In this document: in pieces, positions 26,442-37,197 of the stretch
Position numbering within the stretch: the stretch's first letter is position 1
Layout: each line of letters begins with the position of its first letter
Source of the DNA: Gracilibacillus halotolerans
GTDB taxonomy: Bacteria > Bacillota > Bacilli > Bacillales > Amphibacillaceae
DNA length: 64,000 bases
Direction: 5' to 3'
Assembly (NCBI RefSeq): GCF_014206945.1
Contig: NZ_JACHON010000001.1
Span: forward strand, 555,529 to 619,528
The notes under the pieces: model-generated
The model's input: only the letters and a program-made list of their open reading frames with translations
Told to the model about the DNA's origin: nothing
The model's database searches: none
Position numbers and translations under genes: made by a program

Positions 26442-26808
26442 TTTAGTAACATATTACCTCTATTCAGCCATTGTTAAACGGTTCGATTTCATGTTGGTTT
26501 ATTTTAAAAAGAAGAGTGCTACATTCTCTTGAGGAATAAAAAATGTCGAAAATTAAAGTGGTGTTTGTCATATAATTTCTACACCCCTTCGTAAAAATCC
26601 TTCTTTTTACGAAAATTATTTTTGTTTCGAACCTTTTCATCTTTGATTTCCATATAAATTAAACCAAAGACATCATAATTGTGAATGAAAACAGATACTT
26701 ACGAACTATTCTTACCATTTCTTTATTAAAATATGACATTCTATTAAAAACTCATACCAATACTATATCTTATCACCACATCTATCAGCTAGCAAATAAA
26801 AGACACTA
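26442..26808. other. Intergenic region without visible gene
   Basis: This A/T-rich gap between ppsR and the terminator before dnaG has no ORF with a ribosome binding site on either strand. A short inverted repeat (CGTAAAAA near 26590 with TTTTTACG near 26610) is present. In B. subtilis yqxD lies near this place; I see no recognisable remnant of it. Confidence 0.5.
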
Positions 26809-27630
26809 TTAATCTATAGAAAGATATGATTGATGTAGTTTGCTTAGAATTATGTTAGCTGTTTCTTCCACTGCTTTGTTTGTGACATCAATTACTGGAC
26901 AATCTATCTTTTCAATAATTTCATCGAAAAAACGCAATTCTTCATGGATTCGTTCCATTCTTGCATAATTAGCCATGTCATTTAGCCCAAGGCTTTTTAG
27001 TCGTTCTTTACGAATAGTATTTAATTTATCGGGACTGATTCTTAACCCGATACATTTTTTCGATGAAATAGTAAACAATGTAGGATGCGGATCAACCTCT
27101 GGAACTATCGGTACATTGGCTACCTTTAATTGCTTATGCGCTAAATATTGAGACAATGGAGTTTTAGACGTTCGTGACACCCCAATAAGCACGATATCTG
27201 CTAACATTATCCCTTGAGGATCTCTTCCGTCATCGTAGCGAACAGCAAATTCAATAGCTTCCACTCGTTTAAAGTATTCCTCATCTAAGCGATGAATAAG
27301 CCCTGGTTCTTCCTTTGGCTTAGATTGAAATTTACGCTCCATCGCTTGTAATAAGGGTCCCATAATATCTACGCATTCTACGCCTTTTTGAGTTGCTTCT
27401 TGAATAAGTAAATCTCTATATTCTGGATTTACAAGTGTAAAGCAAACCATCGCGTTTAACTTGCTTGCTTGAAAAACCGTACCTAAAATTATTTCCTTAT
27501 TTTCTACATATGGTATCCGGACAATTTCATATTGATCCTCCCGCATAAATTGGCTAATTGCTGCCTTCGTTACACTTTCAGCTGTTTCTCCTACGGAATC
27601 GGACACAACGTAAACAATCGATTTTGGCAT
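26809..27630 (-). CDS. ppsR: Pyruvate, phosphate dikinase regulatory protein (DUF299)
   Basis: A 273-residue bifunctional kinase/phosphorylase of the PPDK/PEP-synthase regulator family, which inactivates its target by ADP-dependent phosphorylation and reactivates it by phosphorolysis. The N-terminal [15 protein letters not shown] and the P-loop-like GVSRTSKTP (150-158) are diagnostic. B. subtilis calls it YqfL. The target enzyme gene is not in this window. It follows glyS by 25 bases. The ccpN repressor gene that lies between them in B. subtilis is missing. Confidence 0.93.
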   Translation of the reverse strand: MPKSIVYVVSDSVGETAESVTKAAISQFMREDQYEIVRIPYVENKEIILGTVFQASKLNAMVCFTLVNPEYRDLLIQEATQKGVECVDIMGPLLQAMERKFQSKPKEEPGLIHRLDEEYFKRVEAIEFAVRYDDGRDPQGIMLADIVLIGVSRTSKTPLSQYLAHKQLKVANVPIVPEVDPHPTLFTISSKKCIGLRISPDKLNTIRKERLKSLGLNDMANYARMERIHEELRFFDEIIEKIDCPVIDVTNKAVEETANIILSKLHQSYLSID

Positions 27631-27655
27631 ACACGATTCATTCCTTTATGTTAGC

Positions 27656-29752
27656 TTATGCATGATTTTGCTTCCATTGGACTTTAGTGAAATCTGCAAA
27701 GTCAAGAATACTATTGGATATTTGTTTTAATAATGCAAGTCGGTTATTACGAATGCTTTCCTGTTTATCCATTACCATAATATGATCGAAGAACTCATGA
27801 ATTGGTTCAACTAATTTCATCAACTGAGTGATTGCTTCTTCTACATTGAATTGTTGAAGAGCTTGATTATACTCGGGGACTATATCATTCCAAGTCGTGT
27901 ATAATGCTTTTTCTTCTTTCTGTGTTAACAATGTTTCATCAATGGAATAATTCTCCTCAGCCTTCTGCGCTAAATTGATTACACGTACAAAGGCTTCTTC
28001 TTTGTTTTTAAAGGAAGGATCATTGCGTTTCTTGGATAAATATTTTCCCTTTGCAATGAGAAAGGATAATGTTTCGACTCTATGAATGAGCACAGCGTCA
28101 ATAATATCCTGCTCTAATCCTGCTTCTCTCATAATATATGCCGTACGTTGATTAAAAAATGTTTTTAATTGGTCTAAAATTTCTATTTTATTCGTTTCTA
28201 GATCAATTCCAGTACTAATGATGTCAAAACTACGTTCAATGATTGTAAATAAAGGTATACTCCACTTATTTTCCTTCATAATTTCTAAAATTCCGATGGC
28301 TTGTCGTCGTAAAGCGTATGGGTCTTGGGATCCAGTCGGGATTAAGCCAACAGTAAAACATCCTACAATGGTATCTATCTTATCTGCAATACTTAATATT
28401 GCGCCAGTTGTTGTCTCAGGTAGTTGGCCGTGAGACTGTGTAGGCATATAATGTTCCTCAATTGCTTTTGCTACTTCCTCATCTTCCCCAGCCAGTAGAG
28501 CATACTGATGTCCCATCGTACCTTGAAGTTCTGTAAATTCGTCGACCATATTTGTTACTAGATCGAATTTTGAGATAGTCGCCGCTCTAGTTACTTTTTT
28601 AACTGTCTCTTCACTTACATTTAGCTGGGACGCTACTAATTCTGCAATTTGTTTCGTTCGGTTCACTTTATCGGCAATCGTACCTAGCTTCTCTTGGAAA
28701 ATAATTTTCTCCAGCTTTATTAAGTTATCTTGTATTGATTGCTTTTGATCTTCTTCGTAGAAAAACTGTGCATCCTTTAAACGTGCACGTAGTACTTTTT
28801 CATTTCCCTTCGATACATTTTGAATATGATCATCGTTTCCATTACGAACAAAAATAAAATATGGTAGTAGATCTCCCTCTGCATTCTCCACAGGAAAATA
28901 TCGCTGATGCTCCCTCATTGAAGTAATTAATACCTCTTTAGGTAAGGAGAGAAACTCCTCATTGAATTCGCCATAATAAGTTGTCGGGTATTCTACTAAA
29001 TTCGTTACTTCATCTAGAAGGTTTTCGTCAATTTTTATTCTCCAATCCTTGTCTTCTTGTAATTTTTCGGTTTGCTGAAGAATTTGATTTTTACGAATGC
29101 TACTATCCACAATAACGTATTGATCTTTTAACAGTTGTTCGTAGTCAAGAGCATGTGATAATTCTATTTTCCCACCTAGGAAACGATGTCCGTATGTCAC
29201 ATTACTTGTTGATACATCCGTAATTTCAAATGGTATTACTTCATCATCCTTTAATGCTACAAGCCATTTGATCGGACGAATAAAGCGAAAACTGTGATTT
29301 TTCCAGCGCATCGTCTTTGGAAATGTTAATTGCATAATAATCTGCTTAAAATCAGGAAGTAATTCATCTTGTGTTTTACCTTTTGTATACTTCTTTACGA
29401 ATACATAATTTGTACCATTTACTTCTTTAAAATAAATGTCATCGACTGATTTTCCTTGTCCTTTAGAGAAACCAATTGCGGCTTTTGACCAATTTCCAGC
29501 TTCATCTTTTGCAATTTTTTCAGCTGGACCTTTTACCTCTTCTTCTTGGTCATCTTGTTTCAATTGTAATTCTTGAATTTGAATTGCAATTCGCCTAGGA
29601 GTAATAAAGGTTTTTATGTTTTTATAAGATAACTGAATTTCTTCTAACCATTGTTGTGTTTTTTCTTTCATTTGTACTTCTGTTTCGTTCATATATCGTG
29701 CTGGCATTTCTTCTAAACCGACTTCAAATAAAACATTAGATGTTTGCGTCAT
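27656..29752 (-). CDS. glyS: Glycyl-tRNA synthetase beta subunit
   Basis: A 698-residue beta chain of the bacterial alpha2beta2-type GlyRS. The N-terminal [15 protein letters not shown], the TFPKTMRW segment and PYFIFVRNG are characteristic, and the C-terminal half carries an HD-like domain and a DALR-type anticodon-binding domain. Its start overlaps the end of glyQ by 17 bases and has its own AAAGGAG site, so the two subunits are translationally coupled. Both lie under the glycine T-box upstream of glyQ. Confidence 0.97.
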   Translation of the reverse strand: MTQTSNVLFEVGLEEMPARYMNETEVQMKEKTQQWLEEIQLSYKNIKTFITPRRIAIQIQELQLKQDDQEEEVKGPAEKIAKDEAGNWSKAAIGFSKGQGKSVDDIYFKEVNGTNYVFVKKYTKGKTQDELLPDFKQIIMQLTFPKTMRWKNHSFRFIRPIKWLVALKDDEVIPFEITDVSTSNVTYGHRFLGGKIELSHALDYEQLLKDQYVIVDSSIRKNQILQQTEKLQEDKDWRIKIDENLLDEVTNLVEYPTTYYGEFNEEFLSLPKEVLITSMREHQRYFPVENAEGDLLPYFIFVRNGNDDHIQNVSKGNEKVLRARLKDAQFFYEEDQKQSIQDNLIKLEKIIFQEKLGTIADKVNRTKQIAELVASQLNVSEETVKKVTRAATISKFDLVTNMVDEFTELQGTMGHQYALLAGEDEEVAKAIEEHYMPTQSHGQLPETTTGAILSIADKIDTIVGCFTVGLIPTGSQDPYALRRQAIGILEIMKENKWSIPLFTIIERSFDIISTGIDLETNKIEILDQLKTFFNQRTAYIMREAGLEQDIIDAVLIHRVETLSFLIAKGKYLSKKRNDPSFKNKEEAFVRVINLAQKAEENYSIDETLLTQKEEKALYTTWNDIVPEYNQALQQFNVEEAITQLMKLVEPIHEFFDHIMVMDKQESIRNNRLALLKQISNSILDFADFTKVQWKQNHA

Positions 29753-30629
29753 TTCTTTGGTCTCCTTTCAGCATCGGATAGCCTAATCTTTCTCGCTCAT
29801 CTACATATAACTTAGATATTTCTCGAGCAAGGTTTCTTACTCTGCCAATATATCCAGTTCGTTCAGTAACCGATATAACCCCTTTTGCATCAAGTAAATT
29901 AAATGTATGGGAACATTTTAAAACATAATCGTAGCTTGGGAAAACCAGACCTTTCTCCATCGTTCGTTTTGCTTCTTTCTCATACGTATTGAAAAGATTA
30001 AACAGCATGTCAGTATCTGATTCGTCGAACGTATAAGTAGAATGCTCATATTCCGGTTGGTAAAAAATATCGTGAACCGTTACCCCATCCGTCCATTCTA
30101 GATCAAATACATTCTCTTTATCTTGAATATATGAAGCCAATCTTTCGATTCCGTAAGTTATTTCGACAGATACAGGATTTGCTTCTAGACCCCCTATTTG
30201 CTGAAAATAGGTAAATTGAGTTATTTCCATTCCGTCTAGCCATACTTCCCATCCTAGCCCTGCTGCACCAAGTGTTGGGTTCTCCCAGTTATCCTCTACA
30301 AAACGAATATCATGTTCTAAAGGATTGATCCCTAGCTTGCGTAAAGATTCTAAATAGAGATCTTGTATATTGTCAGGAGACGGCTTCATAATTACTTGGA
30401 ATTGATGATGTTGATACAATCTATTTGGATTTTGACCGTAACGGCCATCCGCTGGCCTTCTTGAAGGCTCAACATAGGCAACATTCCAAGGCTCTGGCCC
30501 TAGACTTCTTAATAGAGTCATCGGCGACATTGTTCCTGCGCCTTTTTCTGTATCATAGGCTTGCATTAGGATACAGTTCTGCTCAGACCAATGTTGTTGT
30601 AACGTAAGTATCATATTTTGGATATTCAT
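29736..30629 (-). CDS. glyQ: Glycyl-tRNA synthetase alpha subunit
   Basis: A 297-residue class II catalytic subunit charges tRNA-Gly in complex with GlyS. Class II motifs include [12 protein letters not shown]-like [13 protein letters not shown], the [12 protein letters not shown] stretch, and [11 protein letters not shown] start at the ATG at 30629, preceded by GGAGGT, rather than an upstream in-frame ATG that overlaps this site. Expression should rise when tRNA-Gly is uncharged, through the T-box at 30688-30906. Confidence 0.97.
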   Translation of the reverse strand: MNIQNMILTLQQHWSEQNCILMQAYDTEKGAGTMSPMTLLRSLGPEPWNVAYVEPSRRPADGRYGQNPNRLYQHHQFQVIMKPSPDNIQDLYLESLRKLGINPLEHDIRFVEDNWENPTLGAAGLGWEVWLDGMEITQFTYFQQIGGLEANPVSVEITYGIERLASYIQDKENVFDLEWTDGVTVHDIFYQPEYEHSTYTFDESDTDMLFNLFNTYEKEAKRTMEKGLVFPSYDYVLKCSHTFNLLDAKGVISVTERTGYIGRVRNLAREISKLYVDERERLGYPMLKGDQRNDANI

Positions 30630-30687
30630 TGGTATTACCTCCATAAAATTGATAATTGTTTGAATCCTAATAAACTTTATTTTTCAA

Positions 30688-30906
30688 ATAAAAAGCCGTC
30701 CCTATGTGTCGATAATAAACACATAGGGACGGCAAGACCGCGGTTCCACCCTAATTGTTATTTTCATAAGAAAATAACCACTTTCTTCATCTTTGCTCGA
30801 GAGTGCCTTCTACTTAATCTCATGCCTGGCTTTCACCATCCCAGACTCTCTACAATGAGGCATTAAGCATACTATTCTCTGTCAACGCAACATATTTGAT
30901 TCTAAT
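30688..30906 (-). promoter_or_regulatory. Glycine T-box leader of glyQS
   Basis: The minus-strand leader holds the T-box sequence AGGGTGGAACCGCG (30752-30739). A long stem I lies upstream, with the specifier codon GGC (30807-30805, glycine) in AAGGCACTCTC. The leader ends in a terminator hairpin (30695-30733, stem GCCGTCCCTATGTGT) followed by T. Uncharged tRNA-Gly would pair with the specifier and with the T-box bulge, forming the antiterminator and allowing glyQS expression. Confidence 0.96.
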
Positions 30907-30911
30907 AATAC

Positions 30912-30940
30912 ATATTAAGTAATGTAAGCAGAAAAGTCAA
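30912..30940 (-). promoter_or_regulatory. SigA promoter of the glyQS T-box leader
   Basis: On the minus strand TTGACT (30940-30935) and TAATAT (30917-30912) are 17 bases apart, directly upstream of the T-box. Confidence 0.75.
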
Positions 30941-30962
30941 TGTATTGGTTCTTTTCTATGTT

Positions 30963-31709
30963 TTACTCTTTTAATTTATTCATCTGCTGTAGAAAACGTT
31001 TGGATTTTAAATGAAATCCACCATATTGTTCATAATAATCGTCCATGATTTTTCGTATTACTTGTTTATTGCTCGGCTTAATAGAAATATTTCCAACTTG
31101 ACGAATATGTACCATCGAGAAAATCTGTAACAACTTAGCAATCTTCTCTGATATAGAAATTGCATGGACGTCAATATGGCGACAACGCGAACATAGTAAA
31201 CCACCTTCTTGGATAGAGAATGCAGCGTAAGGTTGATTGTTTCCACAATTCGTACATTGATGAACAATTGGAGAAAATCCTGCGACTTCATACATCTTCC
31301 ATTCAAACATAGAGGCAAGAATCTCTGGATCTTGTCCGGATTCCATACGTGTCATGGCTTCTAGCAATTCTTCCATTAAACCAGGGTAGTACTTTTTTTG
31401 ATCAGTAAATTTATCCGTCATTTCTACCATATAGCTTGCATAAGCCGTTAGAAAAATATCTTCTCTAATTTTCCTATGAGAGTGAATGACATCCCCTTGT
31501 TGAATCGTACCTAACCCTGATCCTGTCTGTATTAAAAAGCTCCCATGAATAAAAGGCTGCGTAATAGCAGCCATTCTACTTCTTGTTTTTTTCGCTCCTC
31601 GAGCAATAGCACCAATTTTACCCATTTCCCGAGTAAGCAATGTGACAATTTTATGAGTTTCTCCATAATCCTGTGTTCTTAGTATGAAGCCTTCTATTTT
31701 TTGAAACAT
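30963..31709 (-). CDS. recO: DNA repair protein RecO
   Basis: A 248-residue recombination mediator helps load RecA and anneal strands in the RecFOR pathway. The N-terminal OB fold (KIEGFILRTQDYGETHKIVTLL) is followed by a helical domain with a zinc site C-x2-C...C-x2-C (CTNC and CSRC). The start MFQKIEGF follows AAGGGTGA at 31709. It is 23 bases downstream of yqzL, forming the conserved pair. Confidence 0.95.
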   Translation of the reverse strand: MFQKIEGFILRTQDYGETHKIVTLLTREMGKIGAIARGAKKTRSRMAAITQPFIHGSFLIQTGSGLGTIQQGDVIHSHRKIREDIFLTAYASYMVEMTDKFTDQKKYYPGLMEELLEAMTRMESGQDPEILASMFEWKMYEVAGFSPIVHQCTNCGNNQPYAAFSIQEGGLLCSRCRHIDVHAISISEKIAKLLQIFSMVHIRQVGNISIKPSNKQVIRKIMDDYYEQYGGFHLKSKRFLQQMNKLKE

Positions 31710-31732
31710 TAGCTTCACCCTTCTTTATACGA

Positions 31733-31876
31733 TTACAATCGATGGTCTTCGAATAACTCTTGGCCATCCATATGATCTTGATATAATTGTTCTTCAGTAT
31801 CTTCCATCTCTTTCATTAACAAGTACGCTTCAATATTACCAGTTTGACTGAATATTTTCCATGGTATATCGGTCAC
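31733..31876 (-). CDS. yqzL: YqzL family small protein
   Basis: A 47-residue ORF, too short for many gene lists, starts with GTG at 31876 behind AAAGGTGAT. The product MTDIPWKIFSQTGNIEAYL and onward has the SQTGN-EAYLL-KE pattern of the YqzL family, found between era and recO in Bacillaceae. An ATG four codons upstream lies too close to the ribosome binding site. Function is unknown. Confidence 0.8.
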   Translation of the reverse strand: MTDIPWKIFSQTGNIEAYLLMKEMEDTEEQLYQDHMDGQELFEDHRL

Positions 31877-31982
31877 AACAAACATCACCTTTCATTATGG
31901 TTGATTGAAATTGTGCTCATTAATAGATTCACCAAAAAAATCAGTTACATGACTAATAATATTTACCATGTATTAGTACTAA

Positions 31983-32882
31983 TTAATACTCATCTTCTTT
32001 AAAGCCATATTCCTGAAGATGGAAACTTTTATTTCGCCAATTTTCTTGTACTTTTACCCAAAGCTCTAAATAAATCTTAGACCCTAATAACAATTCAATG
32101 TCTTTTCTTGCTCGGGTACCAATTTCTTTTAACATCTTACCTTGTTTACCAATGATAATTCCTTTTTGTGATTTACGTTCTACTACAATAGATGCTTGTA
32201 CTAGTACTTTCTCATCTTCTTTTTTCCTTATTTGTTCGATAACTACCGCAACAGAATGCGGGATTTCTTCTCTTGTTAGATGAAGTACTTTCTCTCGAAT
32301 TAATTCACTAATAATAAATCGTTCTGGATGATCGGTTATTTGATCTTCTGGATAATATTGCGGACCCTCCGGTAAGTACTCAGCTAGGACATTCATAAAG
32401 TGATCGACATTATTACCTTCTAACGCGGATATTGGAACGATTTCCTTAAAAGAATATTTGCTCTTGTATTCCTCAATTAATGGTAGTAAATCATCCGGGT
32501 GAATTAAATCAATTTTATTAATGACTAAAAAAACAGGCTTTTGAATGGATTGGAGAAGTTCAATAATATACTGATCTCCTTTTCCGTATCCCTCTTCTGC
32601 ATTAATCATAAACATAACAGCATCCACGCCATTTAAAGCGTTCTCAGCAACTTTGACCATGAAATCGCCTAATTTGTGTTTAGGTTTATGGATACCAGGT
32701 GTATCGATGAAAATAATCTGTTTCTCATTATCTGTATATACACCTTGAATTTTGTTCCGTGTTGTTTGAGCTTTATCACTCATAATCGCAATTTTTTGAC
32801 CTATAACTCTATTCATAAAAGTTGATTTACCAACATTAGGGCGACCTACTATAGCTATAAAGCCGGATTTATACTCTGTCAT
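31983..32882 (-). CDS. era: GTPase Era
   Basis: A 299-residue essential GTPase in 16S rRNA maturation and 30S assembly. G1 is GRPNVGKS (13-20), G3 DTPG (60-63), and G4 NKID. The C-terminal KH domain has [11 protein letters not shown] and binds the 3' end of 16S rRNA. I start at the second ATG (32882), since GGAGG stands only one base from the first. The cdd gene that precedes era in B. subtilis is absent here. Confidence 0.97.
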   Translation of the reverse strand: MTEYKSGFIAIVGRPNVGKSTFMNRVIGQKIAIMSDKAQTTRNKIQGVYTDNEKQIIFIDTPGIHKPKHKLGDFMVKVAENALNGVDAVMFMINAEEGYGKGDQYIIELLQSIQKPVFLVINKIDLIHPDDLLPLIEEYKSKYSFKEIVPISALEGNNVDHFMNVLAEYLPEGPQYYPEDQITDHPERFIISELIREKVLHLTREEIPHSVAVVIEQIRKKEDEKVLVQASIVVERKSQKGIIIGKQGKMLKEIGTRARKDIELLLGSKIYLELWVKVQENWRNKSFHLQEYGFKEDEY

Positions 32883-33161
32883 ATTCATTCCTCCAGTTAA
32901 GCTGCATGCTGTCTGTTTTGTATGTATAGCATACTATATTTTCATTTAAAATTCATACTTTCGACAAAACTAGTGATAAAGTTATGCATTATTACACATC
33001 GTTGTTTAATTCACTAATAACTTGTCTTTAGTTATTTTAATTCGTTTCATTCCCTTTATTCTAAAAAATGAAACAATGTTCTAATATCGGAGCAACGCTT
33101 CTTTTATTTTTTAAAAATTGTTCACTATACTAGGAAAGCTTTAATTACTACGTAGGCACCA
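32883..33161. other. Intergenic gap between dgkA and era without visible gene
   Basis: No ORF with supported start is visible. Cytidine deaminase (cdd) occupies this place in B. subtilis, but I find no HAE or PCxxC coding trace. Near 32930 there is a palindromic run around GTATGCTATACATAC (minus strand) that may belong to the era promoter. Confidence 0.5.
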
Positions 33162-33229
33162 CAAAAAAACTTAGTATTCCTTCCTATATTCTTATGATTA
33201 AATAAAAGAATACAGTAAAAATACTAAGT
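33162..33229 (-). terminator. Terminator of dgkA
   Basis: A nested hairpin with a 10-bp outer stem (33169-33178 with 33220-33229) and an inner stem (around 33190 and 33208) is followed on the minus strand by seven T. The stem includes the dgkA stop codon. Confidence 0.85.
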
Positions 33230-33610
33230 CAGGAAAGCTATGAACTTTGGTAAAAATAAAAGCAATCCGATAACGAACGCAACAATGGATAGCAGTAGAA
33301 CACTCGAAGCAGCTATGTCTTTCGCTATCTTTATCTCACTCGAGCGTTCTGGTGCTACATAATCAAGCGCATGCTCCAATGCTGTATTCACTAGTTCCAT
33401 GCCTATTACCATTGCTATCGTCAATAATAATATCATCCACTCCATAACGGATAGCTTCAAAACAAACGCAAGTATTATTGCTATAACAGTAGCAGTAATA
33501 TGAACTTTCATATTACGCTCTGTTTTAATGGATTCAATCAGCCCATTTAGGGCATATCGAAGGCCTATATCATACCAACGTTTCTTCCTACCTTTTGAGC
33601 CCGAATTCAT
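33224..33610 (-). CDS. dgkA: Undecaprenol kinase DgkA
   Basis: A 128-residue integral membrane kinase with three membrane segments. The DgkA motifs RYALNGLIESIKTERNMKVH and GMELVNTALEHALDYV (the catalytic glutamate and metal-site E/N residues) are present. In Gram-positives it phosphorylates undecaprenol, feeding the lipid carrier pool. The start MNSGSKG follows GAGGAGA and overlaps the ybeY end by 23 bases. The longer frame upstream is ybeY's shadow. Confidence 0.93.
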   Translation of the reverse strand: MNSGSKGRKKRWYDIGLRYALNGLIESIKTERNMKVHITATVIAIILAFVLKLSVMEWMILLLTIAMVIGMELVNTALEHALDYVAPERSSEIKIAKDIAASSVLLLSIVAFVIGLLLFLPKFIAFLT

Positions 33611-34049
33611 GAAGTATCTCCTCTTGTCTGCTGAACATTTTCTTTTCATCTTCGTCACTCATATGATCATAACCAAGAAGATGTAGAAATCCATGGACAG
33701 TCAAAAAAGCTAATTCTCTATTAAAAGAATGATTGTATGTCTCCGCCTGTTCCTTCGCCTTATCTACAGATACAATGATGTCGCCAAGCATACGAGGAAT
33801 CTCGTTTCCTTCTATGGAATAATTATCTTCCCCTTCTTCTAAAGCGAATGATAACACATCAGTCGGTTGATCTATTTGGCGATATTCTTTGTTTAAACGA
33901 TGTATTTCTTCATCACTTACAAATGAGATGGATACTTCTGCATCTTTTGGTATCTCTTCCATATTGGAAGCAAGCTGAAGTACATTTAATAATAATTCTT
34001 GTTGCTCTTTAGTAATATCGCCAGTTTCATCTAAGAAGTCAATATGCAT
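33588..34049 (-). CDS. ybeY: Endoribonuclease YbeY
   Basis: A 153-residue zinc-dependent RNase takes part in 16S rRNA 3'-end maturation and ribosome quality control. The metal motif H119-x3-H123-x5-H129 (HGFLHLLGYDH) is intact, preceded by the conserved PTDVLSFAL. I start at the ATG at 34049, since the GTG at 34058 is too close to the GAGG site. The gene lies 5 bases past pgpH and is upstream of dgkA in one unit. Confidence 0.95.
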   Translation of the reverse strand: MHIDFLDETGDITKEQQELLLNVLQLASNMEEIPKDAEVSISFVSDEEIHRLNKEYRQIDQPTDVLSFALEEGEDNYSIEGNEIPRMLGDIIVSVDKAKEQAETYNHSFNRELAFLTVHGFLHLLGYDHMSDEDEKKMFSRQEEILHEFGLKR

Positions 34050-34054
34050 GTTTA

Positions 34055-36199
34055 TCACGCCTCTTTCATTTTTTTGTCCTCTGAAGGATATTGTATACGA
34101 GAATGATAAATACCTTTTAACGTTTCACAAATGACTGATTTTACAGTATCTAACTCACTTAGTGTCAAAGAACTTTCATTTAACTGTCCATCATTGATTC
34201 GTTCATAAAAGATAGACGATACAATTTCTTCAATTTTTTCCTGTTCAGGATTTTCCAATGAACGAACAGCTGCTTCAACGGAGTCACAAAGTGATACAAT
34301 AGCAGCTTCCTTCGTTTTTGGTCTTGGACCTTCATAACGAAAATCTTCTTCATAAACTAGCGTATGCGTTTCTTTCGCTTTGTAGTAAAAATACTTTAAT
34401 AAAGAAGTGCCGTGATGTTGTAATGCAACATCTACAATCTCTTGAGGCATCTTTTCCTGCTTTAATAAATCTGCACTGTCCTTTGGATGCTCCAAAATAA
34501 TTTCTGCACTTTGGTAAGGGTCAAGATAGTCATGAGGATTTTTTTTACCCATTTGATTTTCAATAAAATAATGTGGTCTCTTCGTTTTACCTAAGTCATG
34601 ATAATACGCAGCAACACGAGCGAGTAAACCATTTGCTCCAATCGATTCACATGCCGCCTCACTGAGATTTGCTACCATAATACTGTGGTGATAAGTCCCA
34701 GGTGCCTCTACCAAAAGTTTTCGTAACAGTGGTTGATTTGGACTGGATAAACTAAGTAAACGAGAATCTGACAAAATGCCTAATCCAGTTTCGAAAAATG
34801 GTAACATACCAATTGTAAGAACCGTTGCTAGCACGGCTGATAAAAGGCCATATCCACTAAAGATTAAATAATCATTCCAACTGTATTTTTCGTAAGACAG
34901 GAGTAGGAATAAGCACACTGTCCCTATATTAACTACTGCTGTCCATAAACCGGAATAGATAACAGATGATTTATCACGTACCATGGATAAGAAGTAAGTA
35001 CTAGCAAACTGAGAGAAAATTAAAAACGTTCCGGCTTCCATGTTAAGTAAACCAGGAATATTAGAATTAAATATAACGCTTCCCACTAAACCATATAAAA
35101 CTGCCATTACCAATGCTAGCCTTCTGTTAGTCAACATTGTGATTAGCATCGATATTACTGCTATAGGTGTAACAAAATATACAGGATTAATTGGTGTTAC
35201 ATATAAGCTAACTAATTTCATCATACCTACCGCAACCGCAGATAAAATAACAAGTACAGTTAATAAAGGAATCGTTACTTGCTTGTTTTGTTGTAGTTCT
35301 AAAACGATGATTAAAGCCATAAGTATTACTAGAAGAGCTAATCCAAATATAGGGAAGATATTGCCTTCCTCATTAAGTAGTCCCGTTAAATCGAGTTGAT
35401 CATAGATGTCCGTCGTAATTAACTGACCATCCTCCACAATTACCTCTCCAGCACGAATCATAACGGGCTCTACGCTGTCCCTTGCGCGTTTTTGCGCTTC
35501 ATTTGTTTTATCAGCAGAGAAAAAAGAATTAGCTTCGACACTAAATTCTACAATAGGTGACAGATTCTCTACAAACGTGTCATCAAGGGTAGAAAAGCTT
35601 AAACGTTGTTTTACTGTGTTGATTGCTGAGTCAACTTCGTCTGCTTTAATCCCTGTATGATATAAGTCATTTAGAGCAGTAGTCAATAATTCTTTTGCTA
35701 GAATTCTTTCATCCTTACTCGCTTGAAAAAGTTCCTTAAAGGTACTATTTTCAATGGATACAACAAGGTCTTGATGTATAATATTATTCAAGTGATTAAT
35801 TTTCTCTTCGACAGTGTTTAACTCTACTTCACTATCTTCCGTATTGCTACTCTCTATTTCTTCGATTGCTTCAAAAATTTCTTGTACGTAGCCGAGTTGC
35901 TCATCTGCAATATCAAGAGACACATCGTAATGTTCTTCGACAGATTGAACAACTTCCCGTATTCGTCGATCGGTTTCTTTTGTATTCTCTACCGTAATTG
36001 GCGAGCGAATCGTTTCTGGTGCAATCGTGTATTTTTCGATGTCATATGTTTCTGCCGCTATATGTTGATAGCAAGCGGCAAAGAAAATTCCTGCAATTAT
36101 AACAGCAAAGAATATGTTTCGAATATAGGTGTATTGTAAGACTTTCTTCCAAGTATTATGCGACTTTTTGTACCATGTTTTTAGCTTCAAGTAGCTCAA
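34055..36199 (-). CDS. pgpH: 7TM-HD family cyclic-di-AMP phosphodiesterase PgpH
   Basis: A roughly 711-714-residue membrane protein. One N-terminal span (about 30-47) is followed by a large outside domain (to about 270), a seven-span region (about 280-470) and a cytoplasmic HD domain with HSIMVANLSE, YHDLGKTKRPHYF and LQHHG. It hydrolyses c-di-AMP, a regulator of potassium and osmolyte balance. The first TTG (36199) abuts AGGGG; the TTG at 36190, spaced 9 bases, may be the real start. The order phoH-pgpH-ybeY-dgkA matches B. subtilis. Confidence 0.94.
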   Translation of the reverse strand: MSYLKLKTWYKKSHNTWKKVLQYTYIRNIFFAVIIAGIFFAACYQHIAAETYDIEKYTIAPETIRSPITVENTKETDRRIREVVQSVEEHYDVSLDIADEQLGYVQEIFEAIEEIESSNTEDSEVELNTVEEKINHLNNIIHQDLVVSIENSTFKELFQASKDERILAKELLTTALNDLYHTGIKADEVDSAINTVKQRLSFSTLDDTFVENLSPIVEFSVEANSFFSADKTNEAQKRARDSVEPVMIRAGEVIVEDGQLITTDIYDQLDLTGLLNEEGNIFPIFGLALLVILMALIIVLELQQNKQVTIPLLTVLVILSAVAVGMMKLVSLYVTPINPVYFVTPIAVISMLITMLTNRRLALVMAVLYGLVGSVIFNSNIPGLLNMEAGTFLIFSQFASTYFLSMVRDKSSVIYSGLWTAVVNIGTVCLFLLLSYEKYSWNDYLIFSGYGLLSAVLATVLTIGMLPFFETGLGILSDSRLLSLSSPNQPLLRKLLVEAPGTYHHSIMVANLSEAACESIGANGLLARVAAYYHDLGKTKRPHYFIENQMGKKNPHDYLDPYQSAEIILEHPKDSADLLKQEKMPQEIVDVALQHHGTSLLKYFYYKAKETHTLVYEEDFRYEGPRPKTKEAAIVSLCDSVEAAVRSLENPEQEKIEEIVSSIFYERINDGQLNESSLTLSELDTVKSVICETLKGIYHSRIQYPSEDKKMKEA

Positions 36200-36229
36200 C
36201 CCCTGTTCTAGGAAAAACGCAGCGTATAA

Positions 36230-37195
36230 TTAATCTTCTTGCTTACCTTCATATGCTTGAATAACTTGTTGAACAATTGGATGTCGGACAACATCTGATT
36301 GTTTTAGATGTACAATACCAATCCCCTGAATGGACGATAACTTCTCTTTAGCTTCTATTAAACCCGAGAAAACGCCCTTAGGCAAGTCAATTTGCGTAAT
36401 ATCTCCTGTTATAACCATTTTCGAACCAAAGCCTAACCTGGTTAAGAACATTTTCATTTGAGCTGTTGTAGTATTCTGTGCTTCATCTAATATGACGAAA
36501 GCGTCGTCCAACGTTCGTCCACGCATATAAGCAAGCGGAGCAATTTCAATGGTACCCCGCTCGATTAATCGTAGCGTATGTTCCGACCCTAAAACATCGT
36601 GTAGAGCATCATAGAGGGGTCTTAAATAAGGGTCGACTTTTTCTTTTAAGTCACCAGGTAAAAAACCGAGACTTTCTCCAGCTTCTACTGCTGGTCTTGT
36701 CAGTATAATACGTTTTACTTTTCCATTTTTGAGTGCATGTACTGCCATCACAACCGCTAAATATGTTTTACCTGTTCCTGCTGGTCCAATACCAAAAACG
36801 AGGTCATTTTGTTTTATTGCTTGCAAGTAATTTCTTTGTCCTAATGTCTTTACTCGAATCGGTTTGCCTTGTGCATTTTTTGTGATTTCGTCTTCAAAAA
36901 GTGTATCTAATTGATTGATTTTGCCTTGCCTTACTAAATTAGCAGCGTATATGACATCCCGCTCTGTTATAGAGATACCTTTCCGTATGACAGTTAATAA
37001 AGCCTCAATTAATGCTTCTGTTTGTTCAACTGCTAGTTTATCACCTTTTAGACTTACTTTTTCGCCTCTAGTAACTAAATTTACTTCCATAAGCTGTTCG
37101 ATTTGCTTTAAATGCCTATCTTCTGTACCAAACAGCTTTAAAGTTTCATTTGCATCTTCGAATTCGAAGTTCATGATCTTTAACTCTTCTGACAT
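36230..37195 (-). CDS. phoH: PhoH-like ATPase
   Basis: A 321-residue P-loop protein with an N-terminal KH-like part (about 1-90), Walker A GPAGTGKT, Walker B VILDEAQN, and the sensor TGDITQIDLP. The family is related to helicase domains and thought to act on RNA. Despite the name, no Pho control is evident here. It begins 2 bases after the yqfD stop, so it is cotranscribed with the sporulation genes yqfC-yqfD upstream and pgpH-ybeY downstream. Confidence 0.94.
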   Translation of the reverse strand: MSEELKIMNFEFEDANETLKLFGTEDRHLKQIEQLMEVNLVTRGEKVSLKGDKLAVEQTEALIEALLTVIRKGISITERDVIYAANLVRQGKINQLDTLFEDEITKNAQGKPIRVKTLGQRNYLQAIKQNDLVFGIGPAGTGKTYLAVVMAVHALKNGKVKRIILTRPAVEAGESLGFLPGDLKEKVDPYLRPLYDALHDVLGSEHTLRLIERGTIEIAPLAYMRGRTLDDAFVILDEAQNTTTAQMKMFLTRLGFGSKMVITGDITQIDLPKGVFSGLIEAKEKLSSIQGIGIVHLKQSDVVRHPIVQQVIQAYEGKQED

Positions 37196-37197
37196 AC

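Noticed and set aside
35040-35399. Plus-strand ORF of 119 codons inside pgpH
   Set aside because: It is the mirror frame of the pgpH membrane region and has no ribosome binding site or family features; the same applies to other plus-strand frames inside minus-strand genes.
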